Source of the DNA: Desulfovibrio sp. TomC
GTDB lineage: Bacteria; Desulfobacterota; Desulfovibrionia; Desulfovibrionales; Desulfovibrionaceae
DNA length: 64,000 nt
Assembly: GCF_000801335.2 (NCBI RefSeq)
Contig: NZ_JSEH01000015.1
Location: forward strand, 1 to 64,000
Reading direction: 5' to 3'
Positions within the stretch are counted from its first letter, which is position 1. The number at the start of each line of letters is the position of its first letter. The position numbers were made by a program, and so were the translations under genes. Positions 27,259-36,674 of this stretch are shown one piece after another. The notes below the pieces were generated by a model, which saw only the letters and a list, made by a program, of their open reading frames with translations, did no database searches and was not told the DNA's origin.

Positions 27259-27832
27259 CGTGCCCCAGGCCGTGATCCATGGCCGGTTCCAGGTGCTCCA
27301 CAATGATCATTTGCGGTACCTGCTGGCGGGCAAGGCCCTGTGCGACCGGCTGGTGATCGGCGTCACCAACCCCGACCCGAGCCACACCCGGCATGATCCG
27401 GCCGACCCGTTGCGCAGCCTGGAGAGCTCCAATCCGTTGACCTATTTCGAGCGGGCGCAACTGCTGCATGCGGTCCTGGCCGAGGCCGGCCTTTCACCGC
27501 AGGAATTTTTCGTTGTGCCTTTCCCCATCAATCTCCCGGAATTGTACCGGCATTATGTCCCGCTTGATGCCCTGTTTCTGGTGAGCATCTACGACGAGTG
27601 GGGGCGGCGCAAGCTCAAGTACTTCGAGAGCTTGACGCTGCATACCCACGTGTTGTGGGAGGTCCCGCCCGAAGACAAGGGATTAAGCGCGACCGAGGTG
27701 CGTCGCCGGATGGGGGCGGGCGAGCCGTGGGAGCATCTGGTCCCGCCGGCAGCGGCAGGGCTGCTGCGGCAGTGGCGCATTCCCGAACGTCTGTCCGGAC
27801 AGGCCGAGGCTGCCGCCGGACGGCCCGGTTGA
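27251..27832 (+). CDS. Nucleotidyltransferase, nicotinamide-nucleotide adenylyltransferase-like
   Basis: 193 residues. N-terminal HGRFQVLHNDHLRYL is the (H/T)xGH-type nucleotide-binding entry of the NadM/cytidylyltransferase-like family, here with HNDH instead of HxGH. A late LSATEVRRRM matches the ISxTxIR motif that holds the ATP phosphates. Likely joins ATP and NMN to NAD, but another adenylyl transfer is possible because of the variant motif. ATG 27251 follows GGAGGT and overlaps the apgM stop. The frame extends far upstream inside apgM, which is a shadow. Confidence 0.8.
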   Translation: MPNVPQAVIHGRFQVLHNDHLRYLLAGKALCDRLVIGVTNPDPSHTRHDPADPLRSLESSNPLTYFERAQLLHAVLAEAGLSPQEFFVVPFPINLPELYRHYVPLDALFLVSIYDEWGRRKLKYFESLTLHTHVLWEVPPEDKGLSATEVRRRMGAGEPWEHLVPPAAAGLLRQWRIPERLSGQAEAAAGRPG

Positions 27833-27896
27833 GTTATCGGCTGGACTGGCGGCTGGTTGGCTGGCGATGTGACGGGCGCTTTGTCCCGCTGCCGCC

Positions 27897-27921
27897 GGGA
27901 CCGGCTGCGGAGACCGGTCCC
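27897..27921. terminator. Hairpin between convergent genes
   Basis: GGGACCGG and CCGGTCCC form perfect 8-base arms between the adenylyltransferase and opgH stops. There is no T-run, so intrinsic termination is uncertain. Confidence 0.35.
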
Positions 27922-27937
27922 AGCGTCGGGCGTCGAC

Positions 27938-30403
27938 TCAGTGCCAGGCCGCAAACCAGCGCTGGCGCAAGGTTTCCTCGGGCAGCAGCCAGACCGCTCG
28001 GTGCGCGGCGGTCAGGGCGGCGGGGTCTTCCAACAGGGCTGATTTTTCGGCCCGGGTGAGGCCTCCGGGACCAAACCGCACAGCCTTGTCCACAAGTTCC
28101 TGGCGCGCGGCCGCGTCTCCCCGTCCGGCCCGGGAGGGGCGGCTGAGCAGTCCGAGCCGTCGGCAGCAAGCCGTCGGATCGACCACGGCCAGGGCCACGC
28201 CGTGCTCCCGGGATATGGACAACGGCCGGGGGGCCTTCGCGTTTTGTTCGTGGAAAGCCGCCATTTCCGAGAGTTCGCGCGGCGTGTCCACCTCTTCGGG
28301 AATCAGCAGCAGCCCGAGGGACTTGAGCCACCGGCCAAGGCCGGGCAGGCTGGTGGCCACGGACAAGGGAATGGCCAGGAGCAGCGGCCCGAAAATGGGG
28401 CACACCCACCAGAAGAATTCCCGGTTGTACAGAAAAAGCGTCCCGGCCCACAGGCCGGCCAGCAACGTGCCGCCAAGATGGAAGCGCACCGCCTCGGACC
28501 AGGGGGTGGAGCGGTCGTCGCGCACTTGCCGCCCCCAGCCGGTCTCCCGGCCAAGCAGGGTGATGCTGACGAATTTGCTGTGAAAAAGCATGCGCACCGG
28601 AGCCAGCAGCGACGAGACAAACACCTCGATGACCATGCTGATTGCCAGCCGCCAGAAACCGCCGAAAAGCCGGCGGCGGCCTTTAACCAGAACCAGGAAA
28701 GCGGCAAAAATCTTGGGCAGAAAGAGCAGCACGCCGGTCGTGGCCAGCAGGCTCAAGGCCCACCACGGTTCCCAGATCGGCCACTCGGGAAACAGTGTGC
28801 GCGTCGGCGGGAAATACGTGGGCGGGGTCAGGGACTCGATGATGGCCTCGGCCGTGGACACGGCCAGAAACAGGAACCAGAGCAGGGCCGAGCCGTAGGC
28901 CATGACGCCGTTTAGAAACAAGGCCCGGTGGACAGGAATGAAGCCCCGGGTGAAGACCAGCCGCAGATGCTGCATGTTGCCCTTGCACCAGCGCCGGTCC
29001 CGGGCCAGTTCGGCCAGGAGGTTCGGCGGCGCTTCCTCGTAGCTCCCAGGCAGGTCGTAGGCCAGCCAGACGCTCCAGCCGGCCCGGCGCATGAGCGCGG
29101 TCTCGACGAAATCGTGGCTGGAGATTTCACCGCCCAGGGGCGGCTTGCCGGACAACCGGGGCAGGGCGCAGTGGCGCATGAAGGGCTTGATGCGAATGAG
29201 CGCGTTATGCCCCCAGAACTGGGCGTCGCCGAGCAGCCAATAACTCAGGCCGGCAGAGAACATGGGGCCGTAGAGGTGGCTGGCGAACTGCTGCAATCTG
29301 GCCAGAAAGGTCTCGCGTCCGACAATGGCCGGGACGGACTGCAGAATGCCCACCTCCCGTCTGGCCTCCATGACGGCCACCATGCGGGCGATGGTTTCGC
29401 CGCTCATGACGCTGTCGGCGTCCATGACCAGCATATAGACGTAGTTGGCTCCGAAGCGGCGGCAAAAGTCCGCGATATTGCCGCTTTTCATCTTGGTGTT
29501 GACCCGGCGGCGGCGATAAAAAATGCGGTCCCGCCCGTCCAGACGGTCCCGCAGGCCGGCCCAGGCCGCCTCTTCTTCGGCCCAGGCTTCCGGGTCCCGG
29601 GTGTCGCTTAAAATGAAGAAATCGTACCGGTCGATGCCGGCGTCGCGGGCCAGGGAGCGGTAGACGGCTTCGATGCCGGCCGTGACCCGGTCCATGTCCT
29701 CGCCGTACACCGGAAAGACGATGGCCGTGCGCACGTCGGCCCGGGCCGGGGCGTCCGAGGCCTGGGGCCGGGTGACGGCAAAGCGGTCAAAGCGCCGGAT
29801 CAAGGTGCAAAAACCGACCATGGCCGTCCAGAAGCCGACGGAGATCCAGGCAAAGAGCATGGCAAAGACCACCAGCAGGACTTTTTCCAGCGCCGTGCCG
29901 CCCTCGTGGGGCAGGACCGAGGCCATGCGCAGGACGGCAAAGGCGGTTGGCGCGAAGATGAGCACGGCCAACACCATGCGGCGACGGCCGGCCACGGTGC
30001 TCCAGGTCTGCTCGGGCAGCGTGTCCGGCGCGGTCGAGCTTTTGGGCGGGTGTCCCTCTTCCGGCGGGGGCGTGCCCACGGCCTTGGCCACTGCCTTGCG
30101 CCAAACCCGCAGCCCCATGCTTTCCGGGGCCATGGGCGTGCGGCAAAGCGGCGGTGTCGGGCGAAGGTCAGGATCGGGCCGGGGGGTGTTAAGACGCGCC
30201 ATCAGATCGGTCATGGCCAGCCGGGTTGCCTCGGGAGCGCCGACGTCGGGAGGGAGCCGGTCAAGGCTTTCCAGCGCCGTCTCCAGGCGCGCCGGTTCCG
30301 GCAGGGGCAAGCGGCGCAGATAGGCCATGACCCGCGCCCCGACCCCGTCGAGCCAGCCCCCGGCGCGACGGGCGTCGCTTGACGTCGCAGTGTCCTGGCT
30401 CAT
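27938..30403 (-). CDS. opgH: Glucans biosynthesis glucosyltransferase H
   Basis: 821 residues. An N-terminal cytoplasmic stretch of ~145 residues, two membrane helices, the family 2 glycosyltransferase domain and a cluster of C-terminal helices. Motifs in order: TAIVFPVYGED, MLVMDADSVMSGE, SHDFVETALMRRAGW and RDRRWCKGN (QxxRW-like). Builds the beta-1,2-linked glucose backbone of osmoregulated periplasmic glucans from UDP-glucose while moving it across the inner membrane. ATG 30403 overlaps the opgG stop (ATGA). The window's UDP-glucose dehydrogenase draws on the same UDP-glucose pool. Confidence 0.93.
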   Translation of the reverse strand: MSQDTATSSDARRAGGWLDGVGARVMAYLRRLPLPEPARLETALESLDRLPPDVGAPEATRLAMTDLMARLNTPRPDPDLRPTPPLCRTPMAPESMGLRVWRKAVAKAVGTPPPEEGHPPKSSTAPDTLPEQTWSTVAGRRRMVLAVLIFAPTAFAVLRMASVLPHEGGTALEKVLLVVFAMLFAWISVGFWTAMVGFCTLIRRFDRFAVTRPQASDAPARADVRTAIVFPVYGEDMDRVTAGIEAVYRSLARDAGIDRYDFFILSDTRDPEAWAEEEAAWAGLRDRLDGRDRIFYRRRRVNTKMKSGNIADFCRRFGANYVYMLVMDADSVMSGETIARMVAVMEARREVGILQSVPAIVGRETFLARLQQFASHLYGPMFSAGLSYWLLGDAQFWGHNALIRIKPFMRHCALPRLSGKPPLGGEISSHDFVETALMRRAGWSVWLAYDLPGSYEEAPPNLLAELARDRRWCKGNMQHLRLVFTRGFIPVHRALFLNGVMAYGSALLWFLFLAVSTAEAIIESLTPPTYFPPTRTLFPEWPIWEPWWALSLLATTGVLLFLPKIFAAFLVLVKGRRRLFGGFWRLAISMVIEVFVSSLLAPVRMLFHSKFVSITLLGRETGWGRQVRDDRSTPWSEAVRFHLGGTLLAGLWAGTLFLYNREFFWWVCPIFGPLLLAIPLSVATSLPGLGRWLKSLGLLLIPEEVDTPRELSEMAAFHEQNAKAPRPLSISREHGVALAVVDPTACCRRLGLLSRPSRAGRGDAAARQELVDKAVRFGPGGLTRAEKSALLEDPAALTAAHRAVWLLPEETLRQRWFAAWH

Positions 30404-32010
30404 GATTTCCCCGGCGTTACGGCGTAGCTCCAGGTCTCACTGACGCTTTTATCGTCGAATTTCAAAAAGGCCCGCAATTCAATGGGGGCGCGCTTTTCCG
30501 GCAGGATGCCCTGCAAGGTGGAGCCGCCCTCGAAAGCGATGGCAAAGGTCAGGCGGAAACCGCCGGTGACGGGATTTCTAAAGCACTGTTGCGACAGCAG
30601 CTTGGCTCCCGGCCCGACACTGACCACCGCTTCGGCCTTGGCATCGGGTTTAAGCGCGGGCAGCTTGTCGCCCTGGAAATCGACAACGAAAAAGCGGCTG
30701 TCCTTGTCCGGCTGGGACGAGCGGGTGGCCGTGGCTCGGACCCCGGGCGGCAAGCCGGCCGGCGCTTCAAGCCAGCGCATGCGGTAATCGAAGCGCAGCG
30801 GCGTTCCAGGCGCGACCGTCGCCTTGGGACTGAAATAGGCCACCACATTGTCGTGGATCTCCTGATCAGACGGGATCAACACCATCTCCACCCGCCCCGG
30901 CCCCCAGTCGCCGCGCGGCTCGATCCAAAGGCTTGGGCGTTTTTCATACCGCGCTTCCGTGTCCTGGTAGTTGTTAAACTCCGTGTCGCGTTGCAACAGG
31001 CCAAAACCCTTGAGGCTGTCCGCCTCGAAGCCGTTGACCAGGAGGGTGGCGGGGTTCTGGGCCGGTCGCCAGAGCCATTCCCCATTGCCGAAATGCACGA
31101 GCAAGCCGTCGGAGTCATGCACCTCGGGACGCCAGTCCATGCGACTGCCCGGCAGGGAGTTTTCACCGTAGAGGAACATGCTGGTCAGCGGCGCGATGCC
31201 GAGTTTTTTGATCGGGGTGCGCGGGAAAATGCGGGAGGTGACGTCCATGACGGTTTCACGGCCAGGGGCGATCGTGAAGGCGTAGGCCCCGGTCAGACTG
31301 TCGCTGTCCAGGAGGGCATAGATGGTCAGCCCCTTGGCGGCGTTGGCAGGGGTGGGTTTGACAATCCAGAACTCGCGAAACCAGGGAAATTCTTCGCCCT
31401 CAGGTTCAGCCGTATTGATGGCCAGGCCCCGGGCCGACAGGCCGTAGGCCTGCCCCTTGGCCACGGCCCGAAAATAGGACGCGCCCAGGAACACGGTGAA
31501 CTCATCCAGATACGACTTGGTATTGATGGCGCTATGGATACGGAAGCCGGCAGCCCCGATGTCCGTTGGCAGCTGATCCGCAAGGTCTTTGACCTGACTG
31601 TAATCGAACATGGCCTTGGTCACAACCAAAGGCTCGACCTTGTCTCCGTCAATGCTATGCAGTTTGACTGTACGGTCGTAGAGAAATCCTGGATGGAAAA
31701 ATTGCAGCTCATAGGGCGAGTTCTTTTTTGCAAAAAAGCGGGTGTCTGGTCTGAAACGTATTTTCCGCCAGGTGTCGTAATCAAGCTTGCGCAGCGCTTC
31801 CGGTATGGGAGGCGGGGCCTGGAAAGGAACCGTGGCCAGTTTCTGGGCTTCCTGCACAACATTTTCAAAGGTGAACGGTCCTGCCGCGGCCAGGGCGGCC
31901 AGGGCGGGAGAGAGGAATGCCGCGAATACCAGTGCGACAGAAAACCTTGCCAGACTGTGCATGAAATACATCGGAACGACGCGCCGCCATGTTTCTGCTC
32001 TGCTCTTCAT
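30400..32010 (-). CDS. opgG: Periplasmic glucan biosynthesis protein G/D
   Basis: 536 residues from ATG 32010. The signal peptide is the hydrophobic run after MHSLARFSV, with probable cleavage near ALAALAAAG. The mature part has the MdoG/OpgG features: YDTWRKIRFRPD near the start, ELQFFHPGFLYDRTV, EFPWFREFWIVKP, and a C-terminal Ig-like half. It branches or matures the glucan made by OpgH in the periplasm. OpgG and OpgD are hard to separate by eye; the position before opgH favours OpgG. ATG 31971 is an alternative start. Expected to be under osmotic control, although no operator is visible. Confidence 0.9.
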   Translation of the reverse strand: MKSRAETWRRVVPMYFMHSLARFSVALVFAAFLSPALAALAAAGPFTFENVVQEAQKLATVPFQAPPPIPEALRKLDYDTWRKIRFRPDTRFFAKKNSPYELQFFHPGFLYDRTVKLHSIDGDKVEPLVVTKAMFDYSQVKDLADQLPTDIGAAGFRIHSAINTKSYLDEFTVFLGASYFRAVAKGQAYGLSARGLAINTAEPEGEEFPWFREFWIVKPTPANAAKGLTIYALLDSDSLTGAYAFTIAPGRETVMDVTSRIFPRTPIKKLGIAPLTSMFLYGENSLPGSRMDWRPEVHDSDGLLVHFGNGEWLWRPAQNPATLLVNGFEADSLKGFGLLQRDTEFNNYQDTEARYEKRPSLWIEPRGDWGPGRVEMVLIPSDQEIHDNVVAYFSPKATVAPGTPLRFDYRMRWLEAPAGLPPGVRATATRSSQPDKDSRFFVVDFQGDKLPALKPDAKAEAVVSVGPGAKLLSQQCFRNPVTGGFRLTFAIAFEGGSTLQGILPEKRAPIELRAFLKFDDKSVSETWSYAVTPGKS

Positions 32011-32124
32011 ACCTGTCGCTATCCTTTCTTCGGGTCGCACGCCTTGGGCCTGCTCCCCTCGATCCATTGTTGACAACACATGCCGGCCTGGGAGTTCCCT
32101 CTCCGGGCGGGCCAGACGTACTGT

Positions 32125-32153
32125 TTAATATGGCGTCTGCGCTGGCATGACAA
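32125..32153 (-). promoter_or_regulatory. Predicted sigma-70 promoter of opgGH
   Basis: Minus strand: TTGTCA (32153-32148), 17-base spacer, TATTAA (32130-32125). Transcription would start near 32118, about 108 bases before opgG. Confidence 0.5.
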
Positions 32154-32729
32154 CGAAAGTTTGTCTGCCGTTCCGGCCGGCCGAATCAGCCGGGCAGGCT
32201 GCAGTCGGGCAAGGTCGGCTCGGGAGAAGGCGAATGGCCGGTCGTGGCCGGAATGATAGTCCTTTCTTGGTCTTTTGGCACGGCTTCTTCAAGGGGTGCA
32301 CCTCCACGTGGAGGAGACTCCCTGCGACGCCGTCAGGGAATACGGAGTGGACACCTCATCCCCCGAAAGACCGGTTGTGGTCTCAATGAATGGGGAATGG
32401 ACGAAGACGCCGCCGACTTCGCCACGGGCGCTGGTGTGGAATAGGACCAGGAACGTTGCATGCAGGTGGGGGAAAAGCGCCAGGGAGTTCTCTGGTCCAA
32501 GAGCGTCGGATACGCTGCCACAGAAGGGATACGGGCCGGCACGACTACGTCCTGCATCCCGGGCATCGCGCCTTGTCGGTCCAAAGGCCAGGGCCTGGAG
32601 GGGGGCCTCCACCGGGCCTTGGCCTTTGGCTGATACGGAGGCCGGCATGCCTGTTGGTTTTGAGCCAACGATGTCTCTTCCCGAGTGCCGTCCCGTGTAT
32701 GTACCGAAACGAATCTGGCGAACGCAATC
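32154..32729. other. Intergenic region without a supported gene
   Basis: About 575 bases upstream of opgG and downstream of the SulP gene. Open frames of 60-150 codons cross it in several frames but none has a ribosome-binding site, domain or codon pattern I trust. Its main feature is the long hairpin at 32581-32629. Confidence 0.5.
32581..32629. repeat. Long GC-rich inverted repeat
   Basis: Two 18-base arms (starting CCAAAGGCC and ending GGCCTTTGG) match at 16 of 18 positions, with both mismatches able to form G-U pairs in RNA. The 13-base loop contains a second, alternative stem (GGAGG/CCTCC). No T-run follows on either strand. It lies about 100 bases past the SulP stop. Confidence 0.75.
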
Positions 32730-34919
32730 CTAGCCCACGGAAAAGGCGCGGAGTCTGGGCCGCCGGACCGGACCCGTGGGCGGCGTGTTCAGGCGACAGG
32801 CCGTGGTCAATGGGCAGCGGGCCTCGGTACTGTCCTGGTGGGTGTTGTCATGGACGCTGCAGATGGCCTTTTCGACGGTTGCATAGATATGGTCCAGGCC
32901 GAGTTTGTTTAACAGGCCGCTGCGGCTCATAATGGCCATGACCGTATCGTTGACGCCGGACAGGGAGATATCGACGCCCCGGCTGCGGCAACGGTCAATG
33001 ACCAGGGACAGTGCTTCTTCTCCGGAGGCGTCCATATCGTTGATGCCCTTGGCCACCATGATGATGTGCTTGAGCTTTTTCTTCGATTGCAGACGGGAGG
33101 TGATGGATTCATCCAGGAAACTGGCATTGGCGAAAAAAAGCGGTCCATTGAAGCGGACGACATCGACGTGCGGGCACAGGGCCAGGCCGTAGAGGGTGGC
33201 GTCGCGCAGTTCGCCTTTCTCGGTCCGGGCCAGGGAACTGACCATGGGGCGCATATTCCGGTACAAAAAGACCCCAAGGGACAGGGCCACGCCGATCATG
33301 ATGCCCTTGTCGAGGTGGGGGGCGAAGGCCAGGGTGGCCCCGAAGCTGATGATGGAGATGGCTCCGTCATACCAGGCAACCTTCCAGGCATGCACGAAGC
33401 TCGAGGGGTGGATAAGCCCGATGACCGCCATCATGATGACGGCCGCCAGGGTGCACTGGGGCAGATGGTACAAAAGCGGCGTGAAAAAGAGCAGGGACAC
33501 GACGACCACGCCGGTAGTGAACACGCTGGAAAATCCGGTTTTTGCTCCGGCTTGCAGATTGACGGCCGAGCGGGAGAAGGAACCGGACGTGGGGTAGCTG
33601 TGGCTAAACGCGCCGAGTATATTAGCCAGCCCCTGGCCGATGAGTTCCTGGTTCGGATCAAGGCTCTGGCCGGTCTTGCCGGCGATGGCCTTGGCAATGG
33701 AAATGGCCTCCATAAAACCAAGCAAGGCGATAATGGCGGCATAGGGCAGCAGTTGGAGCATGACCGCGAGGTCCATCTTCGGGATAGCGAGACTCGGCAG
33801 GCCGGCCGGCACGGCGCCAACCACGCTGCCGCCCCCGACCATGGTCAGGCTCGCCTGATCCAGGGCTTTGTTGCCAACCTTGATGCGCCACGTGCGACCG
33901 TCGGTCTGGGCGTCTGGCGGCGTCATGCCAAGTGGATAAAAGGTTGTTTTCCCCTCCGGTCCCGGCACGCCCTCAAAGAGCATGGCCCGCAATCGTCCCT
34001 TGGCTTGTCTGGCCGTGTCCTGGGCGATGTCCATTTCCAGGATGATGCGGCTCAGTTCATGTTCGCCGTCCACGGCGGTGAAGCGTTCATCCTGGGCCTT
34101 GGCCTTTTCTATCGTCGCGGTCAGGGCTGTGCGTGTCCTGGCCAAGGTGGCCTGGGCCTCAATGGCGGCATTGTACTGGGCCGTATCGGCCTGGGCCTGG
34201 GGATCGGCGATACTCTGGACGTCAATGACGACATTGTGCTCAAACCCGGTGACCCAGGCAAAAACCGTGGTCAGGGCCACGGCGACAAGCACATTGGGGA
34301 CCCGTGGCGCATAGCGTTTGAGCAGAAACATTACGGCAAAGGCAAACACCCCAAGGGCGAGCGTTGGCCAGTGCGTGTAGTGCATGGCCGCCGAGAACAC
34401 CCGCATAATGGTCTGGTAGTGGTGTTCGGCATTGTCCACGGACACGCCGAACATTTTGGAAAGCTGGCTGGTGGCGATGATGATGGCTGCGGCGTTGGTG
34501 AACCCGGACACCACCGGGTGCGAGAGGAAGTTGACCACCAGACCCAGACGCAAAAGGCCCAGGCAGAGTTGGAAAACGCCGACCACCAGGGCCAGGAGCA
34601 CGGCGTAGGCGATGAAACTTTCGCTGCCGGCGGTCGCCAATGGTTCAAGGCTGGCGGCGGTCATGAGGGAAACAACGGCCACCGGCCCTGTGGCCAGCTG
34701 TCGGCTGGAACCGAACAAGGCGGCGATAAGCGGCGGCAGGAACGAAGCATACAGGCCGTAGTACGGGGGCAGCCCGGCTAATTGGGCATAGGCCATACTC
34801 TGCGGAATGAGCACCAGGGCCACGGTCAGGCCGGCCATGAAGTCCATTTTCAGGTGCTCAGACGAGTAGTTCTTGAACCAACCGAGGAACGGAACGACTT
34901 TCAGCGCAAGTGTTGGCAT
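32730..34919 (-). CDS. SulP family anion transporter with STAS domain
   Basis: 729 residues. Membrane domain with the SulP signature PQSMAYAQLAGLPPYYGLYA and FGSSRQLATGPVAV; later helices include GFMEAISIAKA and HSYPTSGSFSRSAVN. A cytoplasmic STAS domain (about 590-690) follows. Likely imports sulfate or another anion such as bicarbonate by proton or sodium coupling. Odd: about 125 extra residues (roughly 233-362), hydrophilic and partly coiled coil, interrupt the membrane domain just before the AVPAGLPSL segment. ATG 34919 has an AGAGGGG box. No linked carbonic anhydrase or sulfate gene is nearby. Confidence 0.92.
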   Translation of the reverse strand: MPTLALKVVPFLGWFKNYSSEHLKMDFMAGLTVALVLIPQSMAYAQLAGLPPYYGLYASFLPPLIAALFGSSRQLATGPVAVVSLMTAASLEPLATAGSESFIAYAVLLALVVGVFQLCLGLLRLGLVVNFLSHPVVSGFTNAAAIIIATSQLSKMFGVSVDNAEHHYQTIMRVFSAAMHYTHWPTLALGVFAFAVMFLLKRYAPRVPNVLVAVALTTVFAWVTGFEHNVVIDVQSIADPQAQADTAQYNAAIEAQATLARTRTALTATIEKAKAQDERFTAVDGEHELSRIILEMDIAQDTARQAKGRLRAMLFEGVPGPEGKTTFYPLGMTPPDAQTDGRTWRIKVGNKALDQASLTMVGGGSVVGAVPAGLPSLAIPKMDLAVMLQLLPYAAIIALLGFMEAISIAKAIAGKTGQSLDPNQELIGQGLANILGAFSHSYPTSGSFSRSAVNLQAGAKTGFSSVFTTGVVVVSLLFFTPLLYHLPQCTLAAVIMMAVIGLIHPSSFVHAWKVAWYDGAISIISFGATLAFAPHLDKGIMIGVALSLGVFLYRNMRPMVSSLARTEKGELRDATLYGLALCPHVDVVRFNGPLFFANASFLDESITSRLQSKKKLKHIIMVAKGINDMDASGEEALSLVIDRCRSRGVDISLSGVNDTVMAIMSRSGLLNKLGLDHIYATVEKAICSVHDNTHQDSTEARCPLTTACRLNTPPTGPVRRPRLRAFSVG

Positions 34920-35431
34920 GATCCCCTCTTTACATTCCAGAACAGGCGCCCTGATTGCTGCCGCAGCTTAAATTTCGATTGGCCCTGCAGCATGCGGGTC
35001 TGCTGCACCCACCGTCTCGAAATGCGTTTGCCAGTGGCGGCGGCCGATGGACCTTTTCAGTGATTCTTTGAGCAACCAGCCCGCCGGCATGTTTCAAACG
35101 TGAACATTCTGAGAAAGCAAGGTTCGCGCCAGAATTCACATAGTTTCAATATGATGAAATAACAGTGTTTTTTGTAAAATTTTTGGAAAGAGCCAGGGTA
35201 GGCGTTGCATATTGCAGCACTTGTCGCCTCGGACGGAGGGCAGTGTTGCATATCGTAACGTCAAATGCGGTGCGTTCCTGGCGCAGCCTGGCTTCGTCGC
35301 CAGGGGCGCAAGACGGCGCTGTTTCAAAGTGCAACGATCTCGTGGGGGAACACGCCCGAGCACGGTCCTCCATCGGACTGGAGGATGGTTTGGAAATGCG
35401 ATACCAATTTTCCAAACGTGAAGGATGTGCC
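34920..35431. promoter_or_regulatory. Divergent intergenic region with direct repeats
   Basis: About 510 bases between the SulP gene and the BMP lipoprotein gene. The centre (35100-35190) is AT-rich. GTTGCATAT occurs at 35204-35212 and again at 35245-35253, 41 bases apart, about four helix turns, which could be paired regulator sites. No gene is seen. Confidence 0.4.
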
Positions 35432-36610
35432 ATGAACCGCGCCCACATGCTCCTGCTGGTCCCAGTCCTTTGCCTTGTGTGCGCTTGCGGCGTCCTGGCC
35501 GCTGGCCAGCCGCTGGTGTTTGGCCTGCTGCTCGTTGGCCCTGCCAATGACAAAGGCTACAGCCAGGCCCAGTATGAGGGCGGCAAGTACGTCGAGGCCC
35601 GCCTGCCCGGCGCGAAAATGCTCTATCTCGACAAGGTCAATCCCACCGATCGGCCCGGCGTCACCATCCCGCAGGTTGTGGATGATCTGGCGGCCAAGGG
35701 CGCGACCCTGATCATTGCCGGTTCCGACGACATGAAGGACGGCATCCACGAAGCGGCTGCGCAGCATCCTGGTCTGACGTTTCTTCACGTTTCCGGCGAC
35801 GGGGCGTTAACCGGCGTTGCTCCCAAAAACCTGGGCAATCTGTTTCTCAAAATGGAATACGCCAAGATGATGGCCGGCTTTGCGGCGGCCATGACCACCA
35901 GAACCGGCAAGATTGGCTATCTCGGGCCGCTTATAAATGACGAGACCCGCCGCGTGGCCAACGCCGCCTACCTCGGCGCGCGCCATGCCTGGGTCGCGGT
36001 GCGGGGCAGGAAGGCCGAAGACCTTGCCTTCAAGGTCAATTGGATTGGTTTTTGGTTCAACATTCCCGGCGTGACCTCCGATCCCAATCAGGTGGCCGGT
36101 TCCCTTGTTGACCAAGGCTACGACGTCGTCATCTCCGGCCTTGATACCCCGGAAGCCCTGAGTGTGGCCGCAGCCCGCCACAAGGCCGGGGCCGAAATCT
36201 GGGCCTTGCCGTACATGTACAAGTCGGCCTGCCAGGGTGCGCCCGAGGTCTGTCTGGGCGTGCCGTATTTCAACTGGGGACCGCCGCTCCTGGCCGTGGC
36301 CAGTGCCGTGGCCGCTGGTACTTACAAACCGGCGTTTGAATGGTTGTCCCCGAATTTTGCAGCCTTGAATGATCCCGACGCCAGTCCTGTCGGCTTCATG
36401 CCCGGTCAGGCCCTCTCGCCGGAAGTCCAGAAGGCCTTGGAACAGTTTGCGGCCGAACTGGGTTCGGGCCGGCTCGATCTCTATGCCGGGCCGCTGGCCT
36501 ACCAGGATGGGACGGTTTTCGTTGCGTCCGGCCATACGCCCACGGACAGGGAGCTGTGGTTTTGCCCCAAGCTCTTGCGCGGCATGGAAGGAGCCAGCGC
36601 CTCCCAGTAA
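35432..36610 (+). CDS. BMP family ABC transporter substrate-binding lipoprotein
   Basis: 392 residues. N-terminal signal MNRAHMLLLVPVLCLVCAC with a possible lipobox around VCAC. The mature start FGLLLVGPANDKGYSQAQYEG is the hallmark of the BMP/PnrA family, which binds purine nucleosides or similar ligands. DDLAAKGATLIIAGS and EYAKMMAGFAAAM also fit. ATG 35432 follows AAGGAT; the longer upstream frame has no signal peptide. The usual permease and ATPase genes are absent on both sides, so it is an orphan binding protein or works with a remote transporter. Confidence 0.88.
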   Translation: MNRAHMLLLVPVLCLVCACGVLAAGQPLVFGLLLVGPANDKGYSQAQYEGGKYVEARLPGAKMLYLDKVNPTDRPGVTIPQVVDDLAAKGATLIIAGSDDMKDGIHEAAAQHPGLTFLHVSGDGALTGVAPKNLGNLFLKMEYAKMMAGFAAAMTTRTGKIGYLGPLINDETRRVANAAYLGARHAWVAVRGRKAEDLAFKVNWIGFWFNIPGVTSDPNQVAGSLVDQGYDVVISGLDTPEALSVAAARHKAGAEIWALPYMYKSACQGAPEVCLGVPYFNWGPPLLAVASAVAAGTYKPAFEWLSPNFAALNDPDASPVGFMPGQALSPEVQKALEQFAAELGSGRLDLYAGPLAYQDGTVFVASGHTPTDRELWFCPKLLRGMEGASASQ

Positions 36611-36674
36611 CACCGGGTTAGCCGAGACGCCGGCTCCACTGGACGGCGCGCGCGAGTGCGGCCATAGTGCGGCC

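Noticed and set aside
32275-32733. 152-codon open frame between SulP and opgG
   Set aside because: No ribosome-binding site, no domain, Arg/Pro-rich, and it runs through the long hairpin.
33066-34781. 571-codon open frame on the + strand
   Set aside because: Antisense shadow of the SulP gene; composition is the mirror of that gene.
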